DNA of 64,000 nt from Cryobacterium cheniae (GCF_004403395.1 NZ_SOGN01000026.1:95829-159828); one strand, 5' to 3'; shown: positions 38,057 through 48,832, counted from the first letter of the stretch. A program made the numbers and translations. The notes: generated by a model not told the origin, from the sequence alone.

Positions 38057-39196
38057 CTAGGCGGCGGCCAGCCGGGAGACCGCTTCCGCGAGCACCTCGG
38101 GCGAACACCCGAAGTTGAGTCGCGCGAAGCCCCGGCCCGGTTCGCCGAACATCGGGCCGGGGCTGAGCGCGACCCGGGCCCGCTCGAGGGCGATCAGGGC
38201 CGGGTCGTCACCCCAGCCCAGGCTCCGCAGGTCGAGCCAGGCCAGGTAGCCGGCGCCGGGCGGCCGGTAACCGACCCCGGGCAGCTGCGCGTCGAGCAAC
38301 AGGGTGAGCCGCCGACGGTTGCCGTCGAGGGCCGCGAGCACCCCGTCCAGCCACGGCTCCCCGTCGCGAAACGCCGCGATCCCGGCGATCAACCCGAACT
38401 GGCTCGTGCGCCAGGACACCTCCTGGGGCAGGGCAGCGAGCTCGGCGCGCATCCGTTCACCGGCGGTGACGATGAGCGCGCATTTGAGGCCGGCCAGGTT
38501 CCAGGCCTTGCTCGCGCTCGTCACGCAGACGCCGTGGTCGGCGGCTGCGGGGGAGACGGTCAGGTAGGGCGTGAAATCGGCGTCGGCGTAGGTCAGCGGG
38601 GCGTGCACCTCGTCGCTGATCACCGTGACGCCGTGCTGGGCGGCGAGGCCGGCCAGCGCCGTGAGGTCTTCGACGGTGTGCGGATGCCCGACCGGGTTAT
38701 GCGGGTTGCAGAGCAGCACGCAGCGCAGGCCCGCCTGGAACGCGCGCTCGAGGCCGTCCAGGTCGAGGCTCCAGCCGGTCTGGCCGGACAGGAGCGGCAC
38801 GGCGTGCACCACCCCGCCGGCCTCGGGCACGAGGTCGAAGAACGGCGGGTACACCGGGGGAGTGATCACGACCCGGTCGCCGGGCCGGATCAGCATCCGC
38901 AGGGTCTCCACGATGGCCACGCTGACATCCGTCGTGGTGGTCACCTGCTCCGGGTCGACCTGCCAGCCCCAGCGGCGGCCGGCGAACCCCGCGAAGGCCG
39001 CGCCGAGATCGTTGACCGGCGCGACGTAGCCGGTGTCGCTGCGCCGCACCGCCGCGGCCAGCGCGTCCTGGACGGGTTCGGCCAGCGGGAAGTCGGACTC
39101 GGCGACGAACAGCGGCAGCACATCGGCGGGAAAGCTGCGCCATTTCATGCTCGTGCGTTCGCGGAGGAGGAACAGCGGGTCGGCGGTGACATCCAT
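38057..39196 (-). CDS. patB: MalY/PatB-family PLP-dependent cystathionine beta-lyase
   Basis: A 379-residue fold-type I PLP enzyme. The Schiff-base lysine lies in SASKAWNLAGLK, with CNPHNPVG and SDEVHAPL typical of the MalY/PatB group, which cleaves cystathionine or related C-S bonds. The ATG at 39196 gives MDVTADPLFLLRERTSMKWR. It faces guaB tail-to-tail and is divergent from guaB3. The substrate is inferred from the family. Confidence 0.82.
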   Translation of the reverse strand: MDVTADPLFLLRERTSMKWRSFPADVLPLFVAESDFPLAEPVQDALAAAVRRSDTGYVAPVNDLGAAFAGFAGRRWGWQVDPEQVTTTTDVSVAIVETLRMLIRPGDRVVITPPVYPPFFDLVPEAGGVVHAVPLLSGQTGWSLDLDGLERAFQAGLRCVLLCNPHNPVGHPHTVEDLTALAGLAAQHGVTVISDEVHAPLTYADADFTPYLTVSPAAADHGVCVTSASKAWNLAGLKCALIVTAGERMRAELAALPQEVSWRTSQFGLIAGIAAFRDGEPWLDGVLAALDGNRRRLTLLLDAQLPGVGYRPPGAGYLAWLDLRSLGWGDDPALIALERARVALSPGPMFGEPGRGFARLNFGCSPEVLAEAVSRLAAA

Positions 39197-39247
39197 CACC
39201 ACAGGATGCACCTCGCGGCATCCGTCGTCGAGGAGCCCCGCGGCATC

Positions 39248-39259
39248 TAAACTGGAATC
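39248..39259 (+). promoter_or_regulatory. -10 box of an apparently leaderless guaB3 transcript
   Basis: TAAACT (39248-39253) lies six bases before ATG 39260. Confidence 0.55.
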
Positions 39260-40378
39260 ATGGAAATCGAGATCGGCCGCTCCAAGCGCGCCCGCCGCGT
39301 ATACGCCTTCGACGACATCGCGATTGTGCCCAGCCGGCGCACCCGCGACCCGGAGGATGTGTCGGTCAGCTGGACCATCGACGCGTACCAGTTCTCGATC
39401 CCGTTCCTCGCGGCGCCGATGGACTCCGTGGTGTCCCCGCAGACGGCCATCATGATGGGCCAGCTCGGCGGTGTCGGCGTGCTCGACCTCGAGGGTCTCT
39501 GGACCCGGTATGACAACCCCGAACCCCTCCTCGCCGAGATCCGTCAGCTGCCCGCCGACCGGGCAACCGCGCGCATGCAGGAGATGTACTCCGAGCCGAT
39601 CAAGCCTGAGCTCGTCACCGAGCGCCTCGCCGAGATCCGCGCGGCCGGCGTGACCGTGGCCGGCGCCCTGTCGCCGCAGCGCACGCAGGAACTGTACGAG
39701 ACCGTCGTCGCCGCCGGCGTCGACCTGTTCGTGATCCGCGGCACCACCGTTTCCGCCGAACACGTCTCGCAGAACCAGGAACCCCTCAACCTCAAGAAGT
39801 TCATCTACGAGCTCGACGTGCCCGTGATCGTGGGCGGGGCGGCGACGTACACCGCGGCCCTGCACCTAATGCGCACCGGCGCGGCCGGCGTGCTCGTCGG
39901 CTTCGGCGGCGGCGCGGCCTCGACCACGCGCGCCTCCCTCGGCATCCACGCGCCGATGGCCACGGCCGTGGCCGATGTCGCCGGCGCCCGCCGGGACTAC
40001 ATGGACGAGTCCGGCGGACGCTACGTGCACGTCATCGCCGACGGCGGCCTGAACACCTCCGGCGACATCGTCAAGGCCATCGCCTGCGGCGCCGACGCCG
40101 TCATGCTTGGCACCGCGCTGGCCCGGGCGACGGATGCCCCCGGCGGCGGCTTCCACTGGGGTGCCGAGGTGCACCATCCGAAGCTGCCCCGCGGCAAGCG
40201 GGTGGAGGTGGGCGCCCTCGCGCCGCTCGAAACCATCCTCTACGGCCCGACGCCGATCGCCGACGGCACCGCGAACCTCGTCGGCGGGCTGCGCCGGTCG
40301 ATGGCCACGACCGGCTATTCCGACCTGAAGGAGTTTCAGCGCGTCGAGGTCGTCGTCGCCCCCTACCGGGGGAACTAG
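39260..40378 (+). CDS. guaB3: GuaB3-family IMP dehydrogenase-related protein
   Basis: A 372-residue TIM-barrel protein related to IMP dehydrogenase but without the CBS pair. It starts MEIEIGRSKRARRVYAFDDI and keeps AAPMDSVVSPQ, HVIADGGLNTSGDIVKAIACG and GGLRRSMATTGYSD. At the place of the catalytic loop GSICTTR it reads GAASTTR, so the cysteine is replaced by Ser221. Nucleotide-phosphate binding is preserved, so it may be a regulatory or altered enzyme. It normally accompanies guaB in actinobacteria. Confidence 0.9.
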   Translation: MEIEIGRSKRARRVYAFDDIAIVPSRRTRDPEDVSVSWTIDAYQFSIPFLAAPMDSVVSPQTAIMMGQLGGVGVLDLEGLWTRYDNPEPLLAEIRQLPADRATARMQEMYSEPIKPELVTERLAEIRAAGVTVAGALSPQRTQELYETVVAAGVDLFVIRGTTVSAEHVSQNQEPLNLKKFIYELDVPVIVGGAATYTAALHLMRTGAAGVLVGFGGGAASTTRASLGIHAPMATAVADVAGARRDYMDESGGRYVHVIADGGLNTSGDIVKAIACGADAVMLGTALARATDAPGGGFHWGAEVHHPKLPRGKRVEVGALAPLETILYGPTPIADGTANLVGGLRRSMATTGYSDLKEFQRVEVVVAPYRGN

Positions 40379-40382
40379 GCGG

Positions 40383-40411
40383 TTGTCGCGCCGCGCCGAG
40401 TGAACTAGCGT
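40383..40411 (+). promoter_or_regulatory. Putative glpD promoter
   Basis: TTGTCG (40383-40388) and TAGCGT (40406-40411) are separated by 17 bases, starting four bases after the guaB3 stop. A GGGAGTGAG ribosome site follows before ATG 40450. Confidence 0.5.
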
Positions 40412-40449
40412 CAGGTCAACACGACACCACCCGGAACGGGAGTGAGCAC

Positions 40450-42177
40450 ATGGCAACAGGTACTTCTGCGGCGCGGTCCACGAAACTGGGACCGGAAGAA
40501 CGGGCTTCCGCCCTCGAACGGCTGAAGGGCAAAGAGCTCGACATCCTGGTGGTCGGCGGCGGGATCGTCGGCGCCGGGGCCGCCCTGGACGCGGTCACCC
40601 GCGGCCTGAGCGTGGGCATCCTCGAGGCCAGGGACTGGGCGTCGGGCACGTCGAGCCGGTCGTCCAAGCTGGTGCACGGCGGCATCCGTTATCTGGAACA
40701 GCTGGACTTCCGGCTGGTGCGCGAGGCGCTGACGGAGCGCGGACTCCTCCTGCAGCGCATCGCCCCGCACCTGGTGAAGCCGGTGCGGTTCCTGTACCCG
40801 CTCACGAAGCGGGTCACCGAGCGCGTCTATGTTGGCGCCGGCATGCTGCTCTACGACCTGTTCTCCTACACCGGCGGGCGCCCCGGCGTGCCGCACCACC
40901 GCCACCTGTCCAGGCGGCAGGTGAAGGGGCTCCTGCCGAGCCTGAACACGGACACGATCGTCGGCGGCATCACCTACTACGACGCCCAGGTCGATGACGC
41001 GCTCTACGTGGCGTCGCTCGTGCGCACCGCGTCGTTCTACGGCGCCCACGCGGCCAGCCGAGTGCGTGTCGAGGGATTCATCAAGGTCGGAGAGCGGGTG
41101 GTCGGCGTGCACGCCCGCGACCTGCAGACCGATGAACGGTTCGAGGTGCGGGCCCGCCAGGTTGTGAACGCGACCGGCGTCTGGACCGACGACACGCAGC
41201 GCATGGTCGGCGAACGCGGCACGTTCAAGGTGCGCGCGTCGAAGGGCATCCACCTGGTCGTGCCCCGGGACCGGTTCCAATCGGCCATGGGGCTGCTGCT
41301 GCGCACCGAGAAGAGCGTTCTGTTCGTGATCCCGTGGGGACGGCACTGGCTGATCGGCACGACCGACACCGACTGGCACCTCGACAAGGCGCACCCGGCC
41401 GCCACCGCCGCCGACATCGACTACCTGCTCGAGCACGTGAACGCGGTGGTACGGGTGCCGCTGACCCGGGAAGACGTCGAGGGGGTCTACGCGGGCCTCC
41501 GGCCGCTCCTGGCCGGGGAGTCGGAGAGCACCTCGAAGCTGTCCCGCGAACACCTGGTCGGGCATTCCGTGCCCGGCCTGGTGGTGATCGCGGGCGGAAA
41601 ATGGACCACCTACCGGGTGATGGCGAAGGATGCGATCGATGCGGCCGTCGACGCCTTCGACGAACGGGTCCCGGCCTCCACCACGGCCACCATCCCGCTG
41701 CTCGGCGCCGAGGGGTACCAGGCCGCCTGGAACAAGCGCCGCCGGATTGCCCGGGCGTTCGGCCTGCACACCGTGCGCGTCGAGCACCTGCTCAACCGTT
41801 ACGGCACCCTGACCGACGAGCTGCTCGACCTGATCCGCGGCACCCCGTCGCTCGCGGACCCGCTGCCGGGGGCCGACGACTACATCGAGGCGGAGGTGGT
41901 GTACGCGGCCTCGCACATGGGAGCGCTGCACCTCGAGGACGTGCTGGCCCGCCGCACCCGCATTTCGATCGAGGCCTGGGACCGCGGCGTTTCGGCGGCG
42001 CCCGTGGCCGCCCGGCTGATGGCCGGGGTGCTCGGCTGGGACGAGGAGCGGCAGGCGCGCGAGGTGGGCCACTACCTCAAGCGGGTGGCGGCGGAACGCG
42101 CGTCGCAGCAGCAGCCCGACGACGAGTCCGCCGACCGGGTGCGGCTCGAGGCTCCGGACATCGCCGCCACGACGTAG
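40450..42177 (+). CDS. glpD: Glycerol-3-phosphate dehydrogenase, FAD-dependent
   Basis: GlpD oxidises glycerol 3-phosphate to dihydroxyacetone phosphate at the membrane and passes electrons to quinone. The 575-residue protein has the FAD motif ILVVGGGIVGAGAALDAV, the family motifs GTSSRSSKLVHGGIRYLE and IHLVVPRDR, and the C-terminal DAO domain with GGKWTTYRVMAKDAID. The GDPD at 48833 could supply glycerol 3-phosphate. Confidence 0.95.
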   Translation: MATGTSAARSTKLGPEERASALERLKGKELDILVVGGGIVGAGAALDAVTRGLSVGILEARDWASGTSSRSSKLVHGGIRYLEQLDFRLVREALTERGLLLQRIAPHLVKPVRFLYPLTKRVTERVYVGAGMLLYDLFSYTGGRPGVPHHRHLSRRQVKGLLPSLNTDTIVGGITYYDAQVDDALYVASLVRTASFYGAHAASRVRVEGFIKVGERVVGVHARDLQTDERFEVRARQVVNATGVWTDDTQRMVGERGTFKVRASKGIHLVVPRDRFQSAMGLLLRTEKSVLFVIPWGRHWLIGTTDTDWHLDKAHPAATAADIDYLLEHVNAVVRVPLTREDVEGVYAGLRPLLAGESESTSKLSREHLVGHSVPGLVVIAGGKWTTYRVMAKDAIDAAVDAFDERVPASTTATIPLLGAEGYQAAWNKRRRIARAFGLHTVRVEHLLNRYGTLTDELLDLIRGTPSLADPLPGADDYIEAEVVYAASHMGALHLEDVLARRTRISIEAWDRGVSAAPVAARLMAGVLGWDEERQAREVGHYLKRVAAERASQQQPDDESADRVRLEAPDIAATT

Positions 42178-42260
42178 GAGCCGCCCGCCGGCATCCGAGT
42201 GGCACGCGAACCCGCTCCGGTAGACTGGGCTGACTGCCCACAAACCTCAGGAGTCGCACC

Positions 42261-42788
42261 ATGGTTGATGTTCGGCGGGTCAAACTTCCCGGTGTGGGAG
42301 TGCTGCACACCTTCATCACGGATGACGGCGGCAAAGTGGGCGTCATCGCCCACCGCTCGGGGCACAGCGACCTCATCACCTTCGCGGACGATGAGGGTGG
42401 CCCCGATGCCGCCAAGGTGTCCCTGCGCCTGAGCGAAGACGAGGCGCACACCCTCGCCGAGCTCCTCGGCGGAACCCAGATCACCGAGTCGCTCACTGCG
42501 CTCGACCAGATTCCCGGCCTGAGCATCGACTGGTTCACCGTGGACTACGAGGACCACATCGCCGGCCAGGCGCTCGGCAACCCCGCCGACCGCGGTATCG
42601 CCGGCCTGACGGTCGTGGCCGTGGTGCGCGGCGAGTCCGCCAACCCGGCGCCCGCCCACGACTTCCGCGTCTTCCCCGGCGACACGCTCGTCGTCGCCGG
42701 CTCTCCCGAGAAGGTCGCGAAGGCTTTCGCGTTCTTCCGCACCGGTGCGGTCCAGGCCAAGTCCGTCGACGCGCCGCCCGGGGGGTAG
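42261..42788 (+). CDS. Antiporter regulatory subunit, KhtT-like with RCK-C domain
   Basis: A 175-residue soluble protein. The N-terminal part (about 1-85, VRRVKLPGVGVLHTFIT) resembles KhtT and the C-terminal part (about 90-165, FRVFPGDTLVVAGSPEKVAK) is a TrkA-C/RCK-C ligand-binding domain. It ends two bases before the antiporter gene, so it is the likely cytosolic gate of that protein. A -10-like TAGACT is at 42221 and AGGAG precedes the start. Confidence 0.85.
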   Translation: MVDVRRVKLPGVGVLHTFITDDGGKVGVIAHRSGHSDLITFADDEGGPDAAKVSLRLSEDEAHTLAELLGGTQITESLTALDQIPGLSIDWFTVDYEDHIAGQALGNPADRGIAGLTVVAVVRGESANPAPAHDFRVFPGDTLVVAGSPEKVAKAFAFFRTGAVQAKSVDAPPGG

Positions 42789-42790
42789 CC

Positions 42791-44311
42791 ATGCATCTCG
42801 GCGAAGACCTCATCACTCTTGGCATCCTGCTCGTCGTCGCCTATCTGCTCGGTCGGGCCGGGAAGCTGATCGGGCTGCCGTCCATCCCGATCTACATGAT
42901 CGTCGGGCTGCTGGCGAGCCCGAACACCGGCTGGTTCCCGTTGGACTTCCAGTCGGCGGACATCGAACTGATCGCCATTTTCGGGCTGATCCTGCTCCTG
43001 TTCAGCCTGGGCCTCGAATTCGACCAGGAGGCGTTCTTCGGCGACGCCGGCAAACTCCTGATCTCCGGCGGCTCCTACGTCCTGATCAACATGGGCGTCG
43101 GCTTCGCGTTCGGCCTGATGGTCGGCTGGGGCAGCCGGGAAGCCCTTGTGATCGCGGGCATGACCGGGACATCCTCGAGTGCCATCATCACCAAGCTGCT
43201 GATCGAACTGCGCCGCCTCGCCAACAAGGAAACTCCGATGATCCTCGGCGTGACCGTCGTCGGCGACATCTTCATCGCGGTCTACCTGGCGATCGTCTCC
43301 GTCGTGCTCAGCGGCAAGACCGAGGTCTGGCCGATCGTGCTGCAACTGAGCATCGCCTTCCTCTTCCTCGTCGTGATGTTCTCCGTCGCCCGCTGGGGGG
43401 CCAAAGTCGTGTCCCGGCTGATGCGCACCAAGGACGACGAACTGTTCACCATCCTCTTCTTCGGGCTCGCCGTTCTCTTCGCCGGGATCGGCGAGATCAT
43501 CGGTGTGACGGATGCGATCGGGGCCTTCCTGATCGGGGTGGTGCTCGGCGCGAGCACCTATCGCGGCCGGATCGAGCGCGTCGCCGTGCCCCTGCGCGAC
43601 GTGTTCGGGGCGTTCTTCTTCCTCAACTTCGGACTCGCGCTGAACGTGGCCGATTTCGGGTCCGTGATCACCATCGTCCTCGCGGCCGTGGGCATGACGT
43701 TCGTGCTCAGCCTGATCTCTGGCATGCTGATGGCCAGGCTGCACGGCATGGGCCCGCGGGAAGGCCTCAACACCGCGGCCATCTTCGTCAATCGCGGCGA
43801 GTTCACGCTGATCCTGGCGACCCTGTCGGTGACCGCGGGTCTCGACCAGCGGCTGCAGCCCTTCGCCGGGCTCTACGTGCTCACCATGGCGATCGTCGGA
43901 CCGCTCTTCGCGGCGAACTCCGAGAAGATCGGCGCGGCGCTGCGGCGACGCCGGAACGCCGCTCCGGCGCGGACACGCGCCCACGACGTGATGCTGGCCG
44001 AGGAAATCGCCCTGGTCGAGGCGGCCACCGCCGCCGGAACCGGAACGGATGCCCAGCGCGCCGCCGACCGGCTCCTCGCCGACCGGCTCCTCGCCGACCA
44101 GCGCAAGCGCCCGGCCTCCCACGCCGACACCGACGCCGACACCGACACCGACGCCCACGCGGACGCGCTCGCCGACGGCGGCTCGGAGGCGGACGAGTCG
44201 GGGTCCGCGGACCGGGACTCGATGCTCGACTTCATCTCCGGCCGGCTTCCGGCCGAAACCGGCCCGGCCGACAAACCGGCGCGCGACACCGCTTCAGGGG
44301 ACTACTCATGA
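42791..44311 (+). CDS. Cation:proton antiporter, CPA2 family (KhtU-like)
   Basis: A 506-residue membrane protein. Residues 1-385 contain about twelve hydrophobic segments with CPA2 features: FSLGLEFDQEAFF, GTSSSAIITKLL, GVTVVGDIFIAVYLAI and EGLNTAAIFVNRGEFTL. The last 120 residues are a charged tail with Asp/Thr/Ala repeats near 450-470. It is coupled to a KhtT-like regulator, suggesting K+/H+ exchange. The stop overlaps the SURF1 start. Confidence 0.88.
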   Translation: MHLGEDLITLGILLVVAYLLGRAGKLIGLPSIPIYMIVGLLASPNTGWFPLDFQSADIELIAIFGLILLLFSLGLEFDQEAFFGDAGKLLISGGSYVLINMGVGFAFGLMVGWGSREALVIAGMTGTSSSAIITKLLIELRRLANKETPMILGVTVVGDIFIAVYLAIVSVVLSGKTEVWPIVLQLSIAFLFLVVMFSVARWGAKVVSRLMRTKDDELFTILFFGLAVLFAGIGEIIGVTDAIGAFLIGVVLGASTYRGRIERVAVPLRDVFGAFFFLNFGLALNVADFGSVITIVLAAVGMTFVLSLISGMLMARLHGMGPREGLNTAAIFVNRGEFTLILATLSVTAGLDQRLQPFAGLYVLTMAIVGPLFAANSEKIGAALRRRRNAAPARTRAHDVMLAEEIALVEAATAAGTGTDAQRAADRLLADRLLADQRKRPASHADTDADTDTDAHADALADGGSEADESGSADRDSMLDFISGRLPAETGPADKPARDTASGDYS

Positions 44312-45093
44312 TCAAGACCATGCTCCGCCCGCGCTGGCTGCTCGCGCTGCTTCTGGCGCTCGCGATCGCCGCGGCCTTCGCCCTGCTCGGCCGGTGGCAG
44401 CTGGAACGCGCCATCGCGTCCGGTGAGGTCGTGGAGCGCAGCACCGAGACCGTTCAGCCGCTGCCCGACGCGGTCTCGCCGGACGGGCCGCCGCGCGAGT
44501 CCGCGACCGGCCAGCTGGTCGCCGTGGACGGCTCGTTCGTGCCGGGCGACGACGTGCTGATCAGCGAACGCCTCAACGAGGGCGAGCGCGGTTTCTGGGT
44601 GGTGAGCCGGTTTGCGACCGTAGCGACGGCATCCGTGCCCGTCTCCACCATCGCCGTGGCCCGCGGCTGGGCCGCCACGGAGGCGGAGGCCCGGGCGGCG
44701 ATCGCGGAGCTCTCGGCCCAGACGGCCGGGTTGCAGCAGACCGTGACCGGCCGCTTCGTGCCCTCCGAGGCCCCGGCCGTGCCGGACGAGGACGCCGACC
44801 CGCGCACCCAGACCACCGTCTCCACCGCCGCGCTGATCAACCAGTGGGCGGACTTCACCGACCAGTCCGTCTACGCCGGCTACATCGTCGACACGGATGC
44901 CGCCGCGAACCTCACGGTGATCGACTCGCCGGTGCCGTCGAGCGACGCTGCGGTCAACTGGCTGAACATCTTCTACGCCCTCGAGTGGGCCGTCTTCGCC
45001 GGCTTCGCCGTGTTCCTCTGGTACCGCCTGGTGCGCGACGACTGGGAGCGGCGTGAGGAGCAGGCCGCCATCGACGCGGCGGAGGCCGTCTAG
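44308..45093 (+). CDS. SURF1-family cytochrome oxidase biogenesis protein
   Basis: A 261-residue protein with one membrane segment near the N-terminus (LLALLLALAIAAAFALLGRW) and one near the C-terminus (WAVFAGFAVFLWYRLVRDDW), flanking an extracytoplasmic domain, the SURF1 topology. QLERAIASGE and the FWVVSRF segments fit the family. SURF1 helps heme insertion into cytochrome aa3 oxidase. Its TAG stop starts the TAGAAT box of the next gene. Confidence 0.88.
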   Translation: MIKTMLRPRWLLALLLALAIAAAFALLGRWQLERAIASGEVVERSTETVQPLPDAVSPDGPPRESATGQLVAVDGSFVPGDDVLISERLNEGERGFWVVSRFATVATASVPVSTIAVARGWAATEAEARAAIAELSAQTAGLQQTVTGRFVPSEAPAVPDEDADPRTQTTVSTAALINQWADFTDQSVYAGYIVDTDAAANLTVIDSPVPSSDAAVNWLNIFYALEWAVFAGFAVFLWYRLVRDDWERREEQAAIDAAEAV

Positions 45094-45102
45094 AATTGGC
45101 CC
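45091..45102 (+). promoter_or_regulatory. -10 box formed by the SURF1 stop codon
   Basis: TAGAAT (45091-45096) lies six bases before ATG 45103; its TAG is the SURF1 stop. No Shine-Dalgarno is present, supporting a leaderless downstream transcript. Confidence 0.5.
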
Positions 45103-45542
45103 ATGCCACTTGACCCCAAGCCTGCCGACATCCCCAAAATCCCCGGTGCGCTCCGGCTGTACAAGGTCTCCTCGGTCATCACCGGTGTCTTCCTGCTGCT
45201 GCTGTGCGTCGAGGTCTTCCTGAAGTTCGTGCTGCAGCTCGAAATCGAGGTCGGCGGCCCGAACGGGATCATCGCCCTCGTCGCCCGGGACTCGGTGACC
45301 GCAGTCAACCTGAGCACCGGCATCCTGATCGTGCACGGCTGGCTGTACGTGCTCTACCTGTTCAGCGACTTCCAGCTCTGGAGCCTGATGCGCTGGTCAT
45401 TCCCCAAATTCCTGCTGATCGCACTCGGAGGCATCATCCCAACCCTGTCCTTCTTCCTCGAGGTGCGCGTTGCGCGCGAGGTCAACGCCTTCCTGGCGAC
45501 GCACGCCGCCGCGTCCTCCGCCGCTCCGGCCGAGGCCCGCCC

Positions 45543-45546
<4 letters not shown>
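45103..45546 (+). CDS. DUF3817 membrane protein
   Basis: A 147-residue protein with three hydrophobic segments ([57 protein letters not shown]), matching DUF3817. DUF3817 genes often lie by SURF1 and guaA in actinobacteria. The function is unknown. The stop overlaps guaA. Confidence 0.85.
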
Positions 45547-47135
<1,589 letters not shown>

Positions 47136-47154
47136 TCGCCCGCGCCTGACTTCT

Positions 47155-47219
47155 CCCGCGAGTTGCGGACAAAACACCCTCATTCCCAGAATGAGGGTGT
47201 TTTGTCCGCAACTCGCGGG
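47155..47219. repeat. 31-bp perfect inverted repeat after guaA
   Basis: The 31 bases at 47155-47185 are the exact reverse complement of 47189-47219, with a three-base centre. It contains GTTGCGGACAAAACACC and lies 19 bases past the guaA stop. It could act as a terminator, but its length and perfection suggest a dispersed palindromic element. Confidence 0.9.
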
Positions 47220-47300
47220 GAGACGGGGGTGCACGGGTGCCCGGGGAGTGGGCGTGGCACTCCTCAGTGCAGACGATGGGCGGCGGAGCCCGGAACGACG

Positions 47301-47330
47301 GAAGGGCCGCTCCTGTGGGGGCGGCCCTTC
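47301..47330. terminator. Hairpin between convergent guaA and YccA genes
   Basis: GAAGGGCCGC (47301-47310) pairs perfectly with GCGGCCCTTC (47321-47330) around a ten-base loop. It ends 40 bases before the YccA-family stop on the minus strand. Confidence 0.6.
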
Positions 47331-47370
47331 TGCGTGCGGTTGTGCGGTTATGCGGTGGTGCGGAGCGGTG

Positions 47371-48177
47371 CTACTCGCGGGCGATGGCGAAGATGCGCAG
47401 CATCTCGACGTAGAGCCAGACGACGGTCAGCATGATGCCGAAGGCGCCGGTCCAGCCGTACTTGCGCGGGGCGCGGTTGTTGACGCCGCGCTGGATGAAG
47501 TCGAAGTCGAGCACCAGCGAGTACGCGGCCATGATCACGGCGAGGACGCCGATCAGGAGGCCGATCGGGATGCCGAAGATCTCGGCGCTGCGGAGGCCGA
47601 ACGCGTTGTCGGTCGCACCGAAGACCATCATGCCGAAGTTGACCAGCGAGAACACGCTGTAGCCGATCATGGCGATCAGGAAGACCTTGGTGGCCTTGGC
47701 CGACGCACGGATCTTGCCGCTGGCGAACAGTGCCAGGGTGACGCCGACGACGACGAGCGTCGCGAGCACGGCCTGGGTGACGACGCCCGGGTAGATCTGC
47801 TCGAAGACGATCGAGATGCCACCGACGAAGAGGCCCTGGGCCGCCGCGTAGGCGAGGATCAGGGGCGGCGACGGCTCCTTCTTGAACGCGTTGACCAGTC
47901 CGAGGACCAGGCCCGCGATCGCGCCGACGATGAGCGGCAGCATCGTCACCGGGGTGACGATCCAGCCGATGGCCGCGGTCACCAGCAGCAGGGCGAAGCT
48001 GAGCACCGTCTTGCGGATGGTGTCGTCGTAGCTCATCCGGTCGGTGTCCTGAGATCCGGCGGAGGGAGCGTTGAACATGCCCTGCAGGTCGCTGTCGGAG
48101 AGCACCTTGCCACCTGCAGTGGCGCCAGGAGCGCCGAACGCGGCGTTTCGGGAGAATGCGGGGTTGGAGGATGCCAT
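47371..48177 (-). CDS. Bax inhibitor-1/YccA family membrane protein
   Basis: A 268-residue protein with a soluble N-terminus of about 50 residues and seven hydrophobic segments. The family features LAYAAAQGLFVGGISIVFE and the C-terminal DFDFIQRGV are present. YccA-type proteins modulate FtsH or calcium leak; the actinobacterial role is unclear. Confidence 0.88.
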   Translation of the reverse strand: MASSNPAFSRNAAFGAPGATAGGKVLSDSDLQGMFNAPSAGSQDTDRMSYDDTIRKTVLSFALLLVTAAIGWIVTPVTMLPLIVGAIAGLVLGLVNAFKKEPSPPLILAYAAAQGLFVGGISIVFEQIYPGVVTQAVLATLVVVGVTLALFASGKIRASAKATKVFLIAMIGYSVFSLVNFGMMVFGATDNAFGLRSAEIFGIPIGLLIGVLAVIMAAYSLVLDFDFIQRGVNNRAPRKYGWTGAFGIMLTVVWLYVEMLRIFAIARE

Positions 48178-48245
48178 GGTTGCCGTAGCTCACAATCAAG
48201 TGGGTAGGTAGTGCGGAGCCAACACCGGTAAGTGCTGGACAGTTC

Positions 48246-48794
48246 CTAGATTCTATTCAGATCTGCTGGGGATCCGCCGAATTTGACGCCCGCGGCTCGC
48301 GATGACCGGGGACGGCGCCCCGCCGACCAGCCGGCCAGCCACCAGGCGAGCCAGGCGGCGGCCGCCGTGGTGAGGAAACCGACCAGGTAGCCGACCCAGT
48401 TCTGGTCGTAATCGTTCAGGGTGTCCTTGAGCAGAAAACTCATCCCGATCGACGGGATCAGGGCGAGGTAGCTCAACCACGGGCGGTGCCGGACGAGCAG
48501 CCAGCAGGCCAGGAACACGGCGAAGACCCCGTTGAAGTCGGCGCCGCCCAGCAAGAGGATGCTCGAGAAGAGGGCCGGAACCAGAACCGTGAGCCGCCGC
48601 CACAGCGCCCCGGGCAGAGTCAGCCATCCCAGCACCTGCAGGGGCGGGCCGATGGCCAGGAAGAACAGGCTGTAGGTGCTGGTGAAGTTCGTGGCGAGCA
48701 CCCCGAGCACGACCAGCGTCAGCCCGGTCACGTAGCGGGCGCGGAAGCGGCCCCACCGGTGCAGGCGGGTCGGGGGAACGGTCCAGGGTGTCAT
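48246..48794 (-). CDS. Hypothetical small membrane protein
   Basis: A 182-residue protein with about five hydrophobic segments (ARYVTGLTLVVLGVLATNF; LFFLAIGPPLQVLGWLTL; VPALFSSILLLGGADFNGVF; LSYLALIPSIGMSFLL; WVGYLVGFLTTAAAAWLAWW). I do not recognise the family. It is divergent from the GDPD gene, with 38 bases between starts. A CAGAAT seven bases before the ATG could be its -10 box. Confidence 0.65.
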   Translation of the reverse strand: MTPWTVPPTRLHRWGRFRARYVTGLTLVVLGVLATNFTSTYSLFFLAIGPPLQVLGWLTLPGALWRRLTVLVPALFSSILLLGGADFNGVFAVFLACWLLVRHRPWLSYLALIPSIGMSFLLKDTLNDYDQNWVGYLVGFLTTAAAAWLAWWLAGWSAGRRPRSSRAAGVKFGGSPADLNRI

Positions 48795-48820
48795 CGCCTC
48801 GATTCTGGCAGTTGCACGCG

Positions 48821-48832
48821 TAGGGTTGGCAA
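48821..48832 (+). promoter_or_regulatory. -10 box of an apparently leaderless GDPD transcript
   Basis: TAGGGT (48821-48826) lies six bases before ATG 48833, without a Shine-Dalgarno. Confidence 0.45.
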
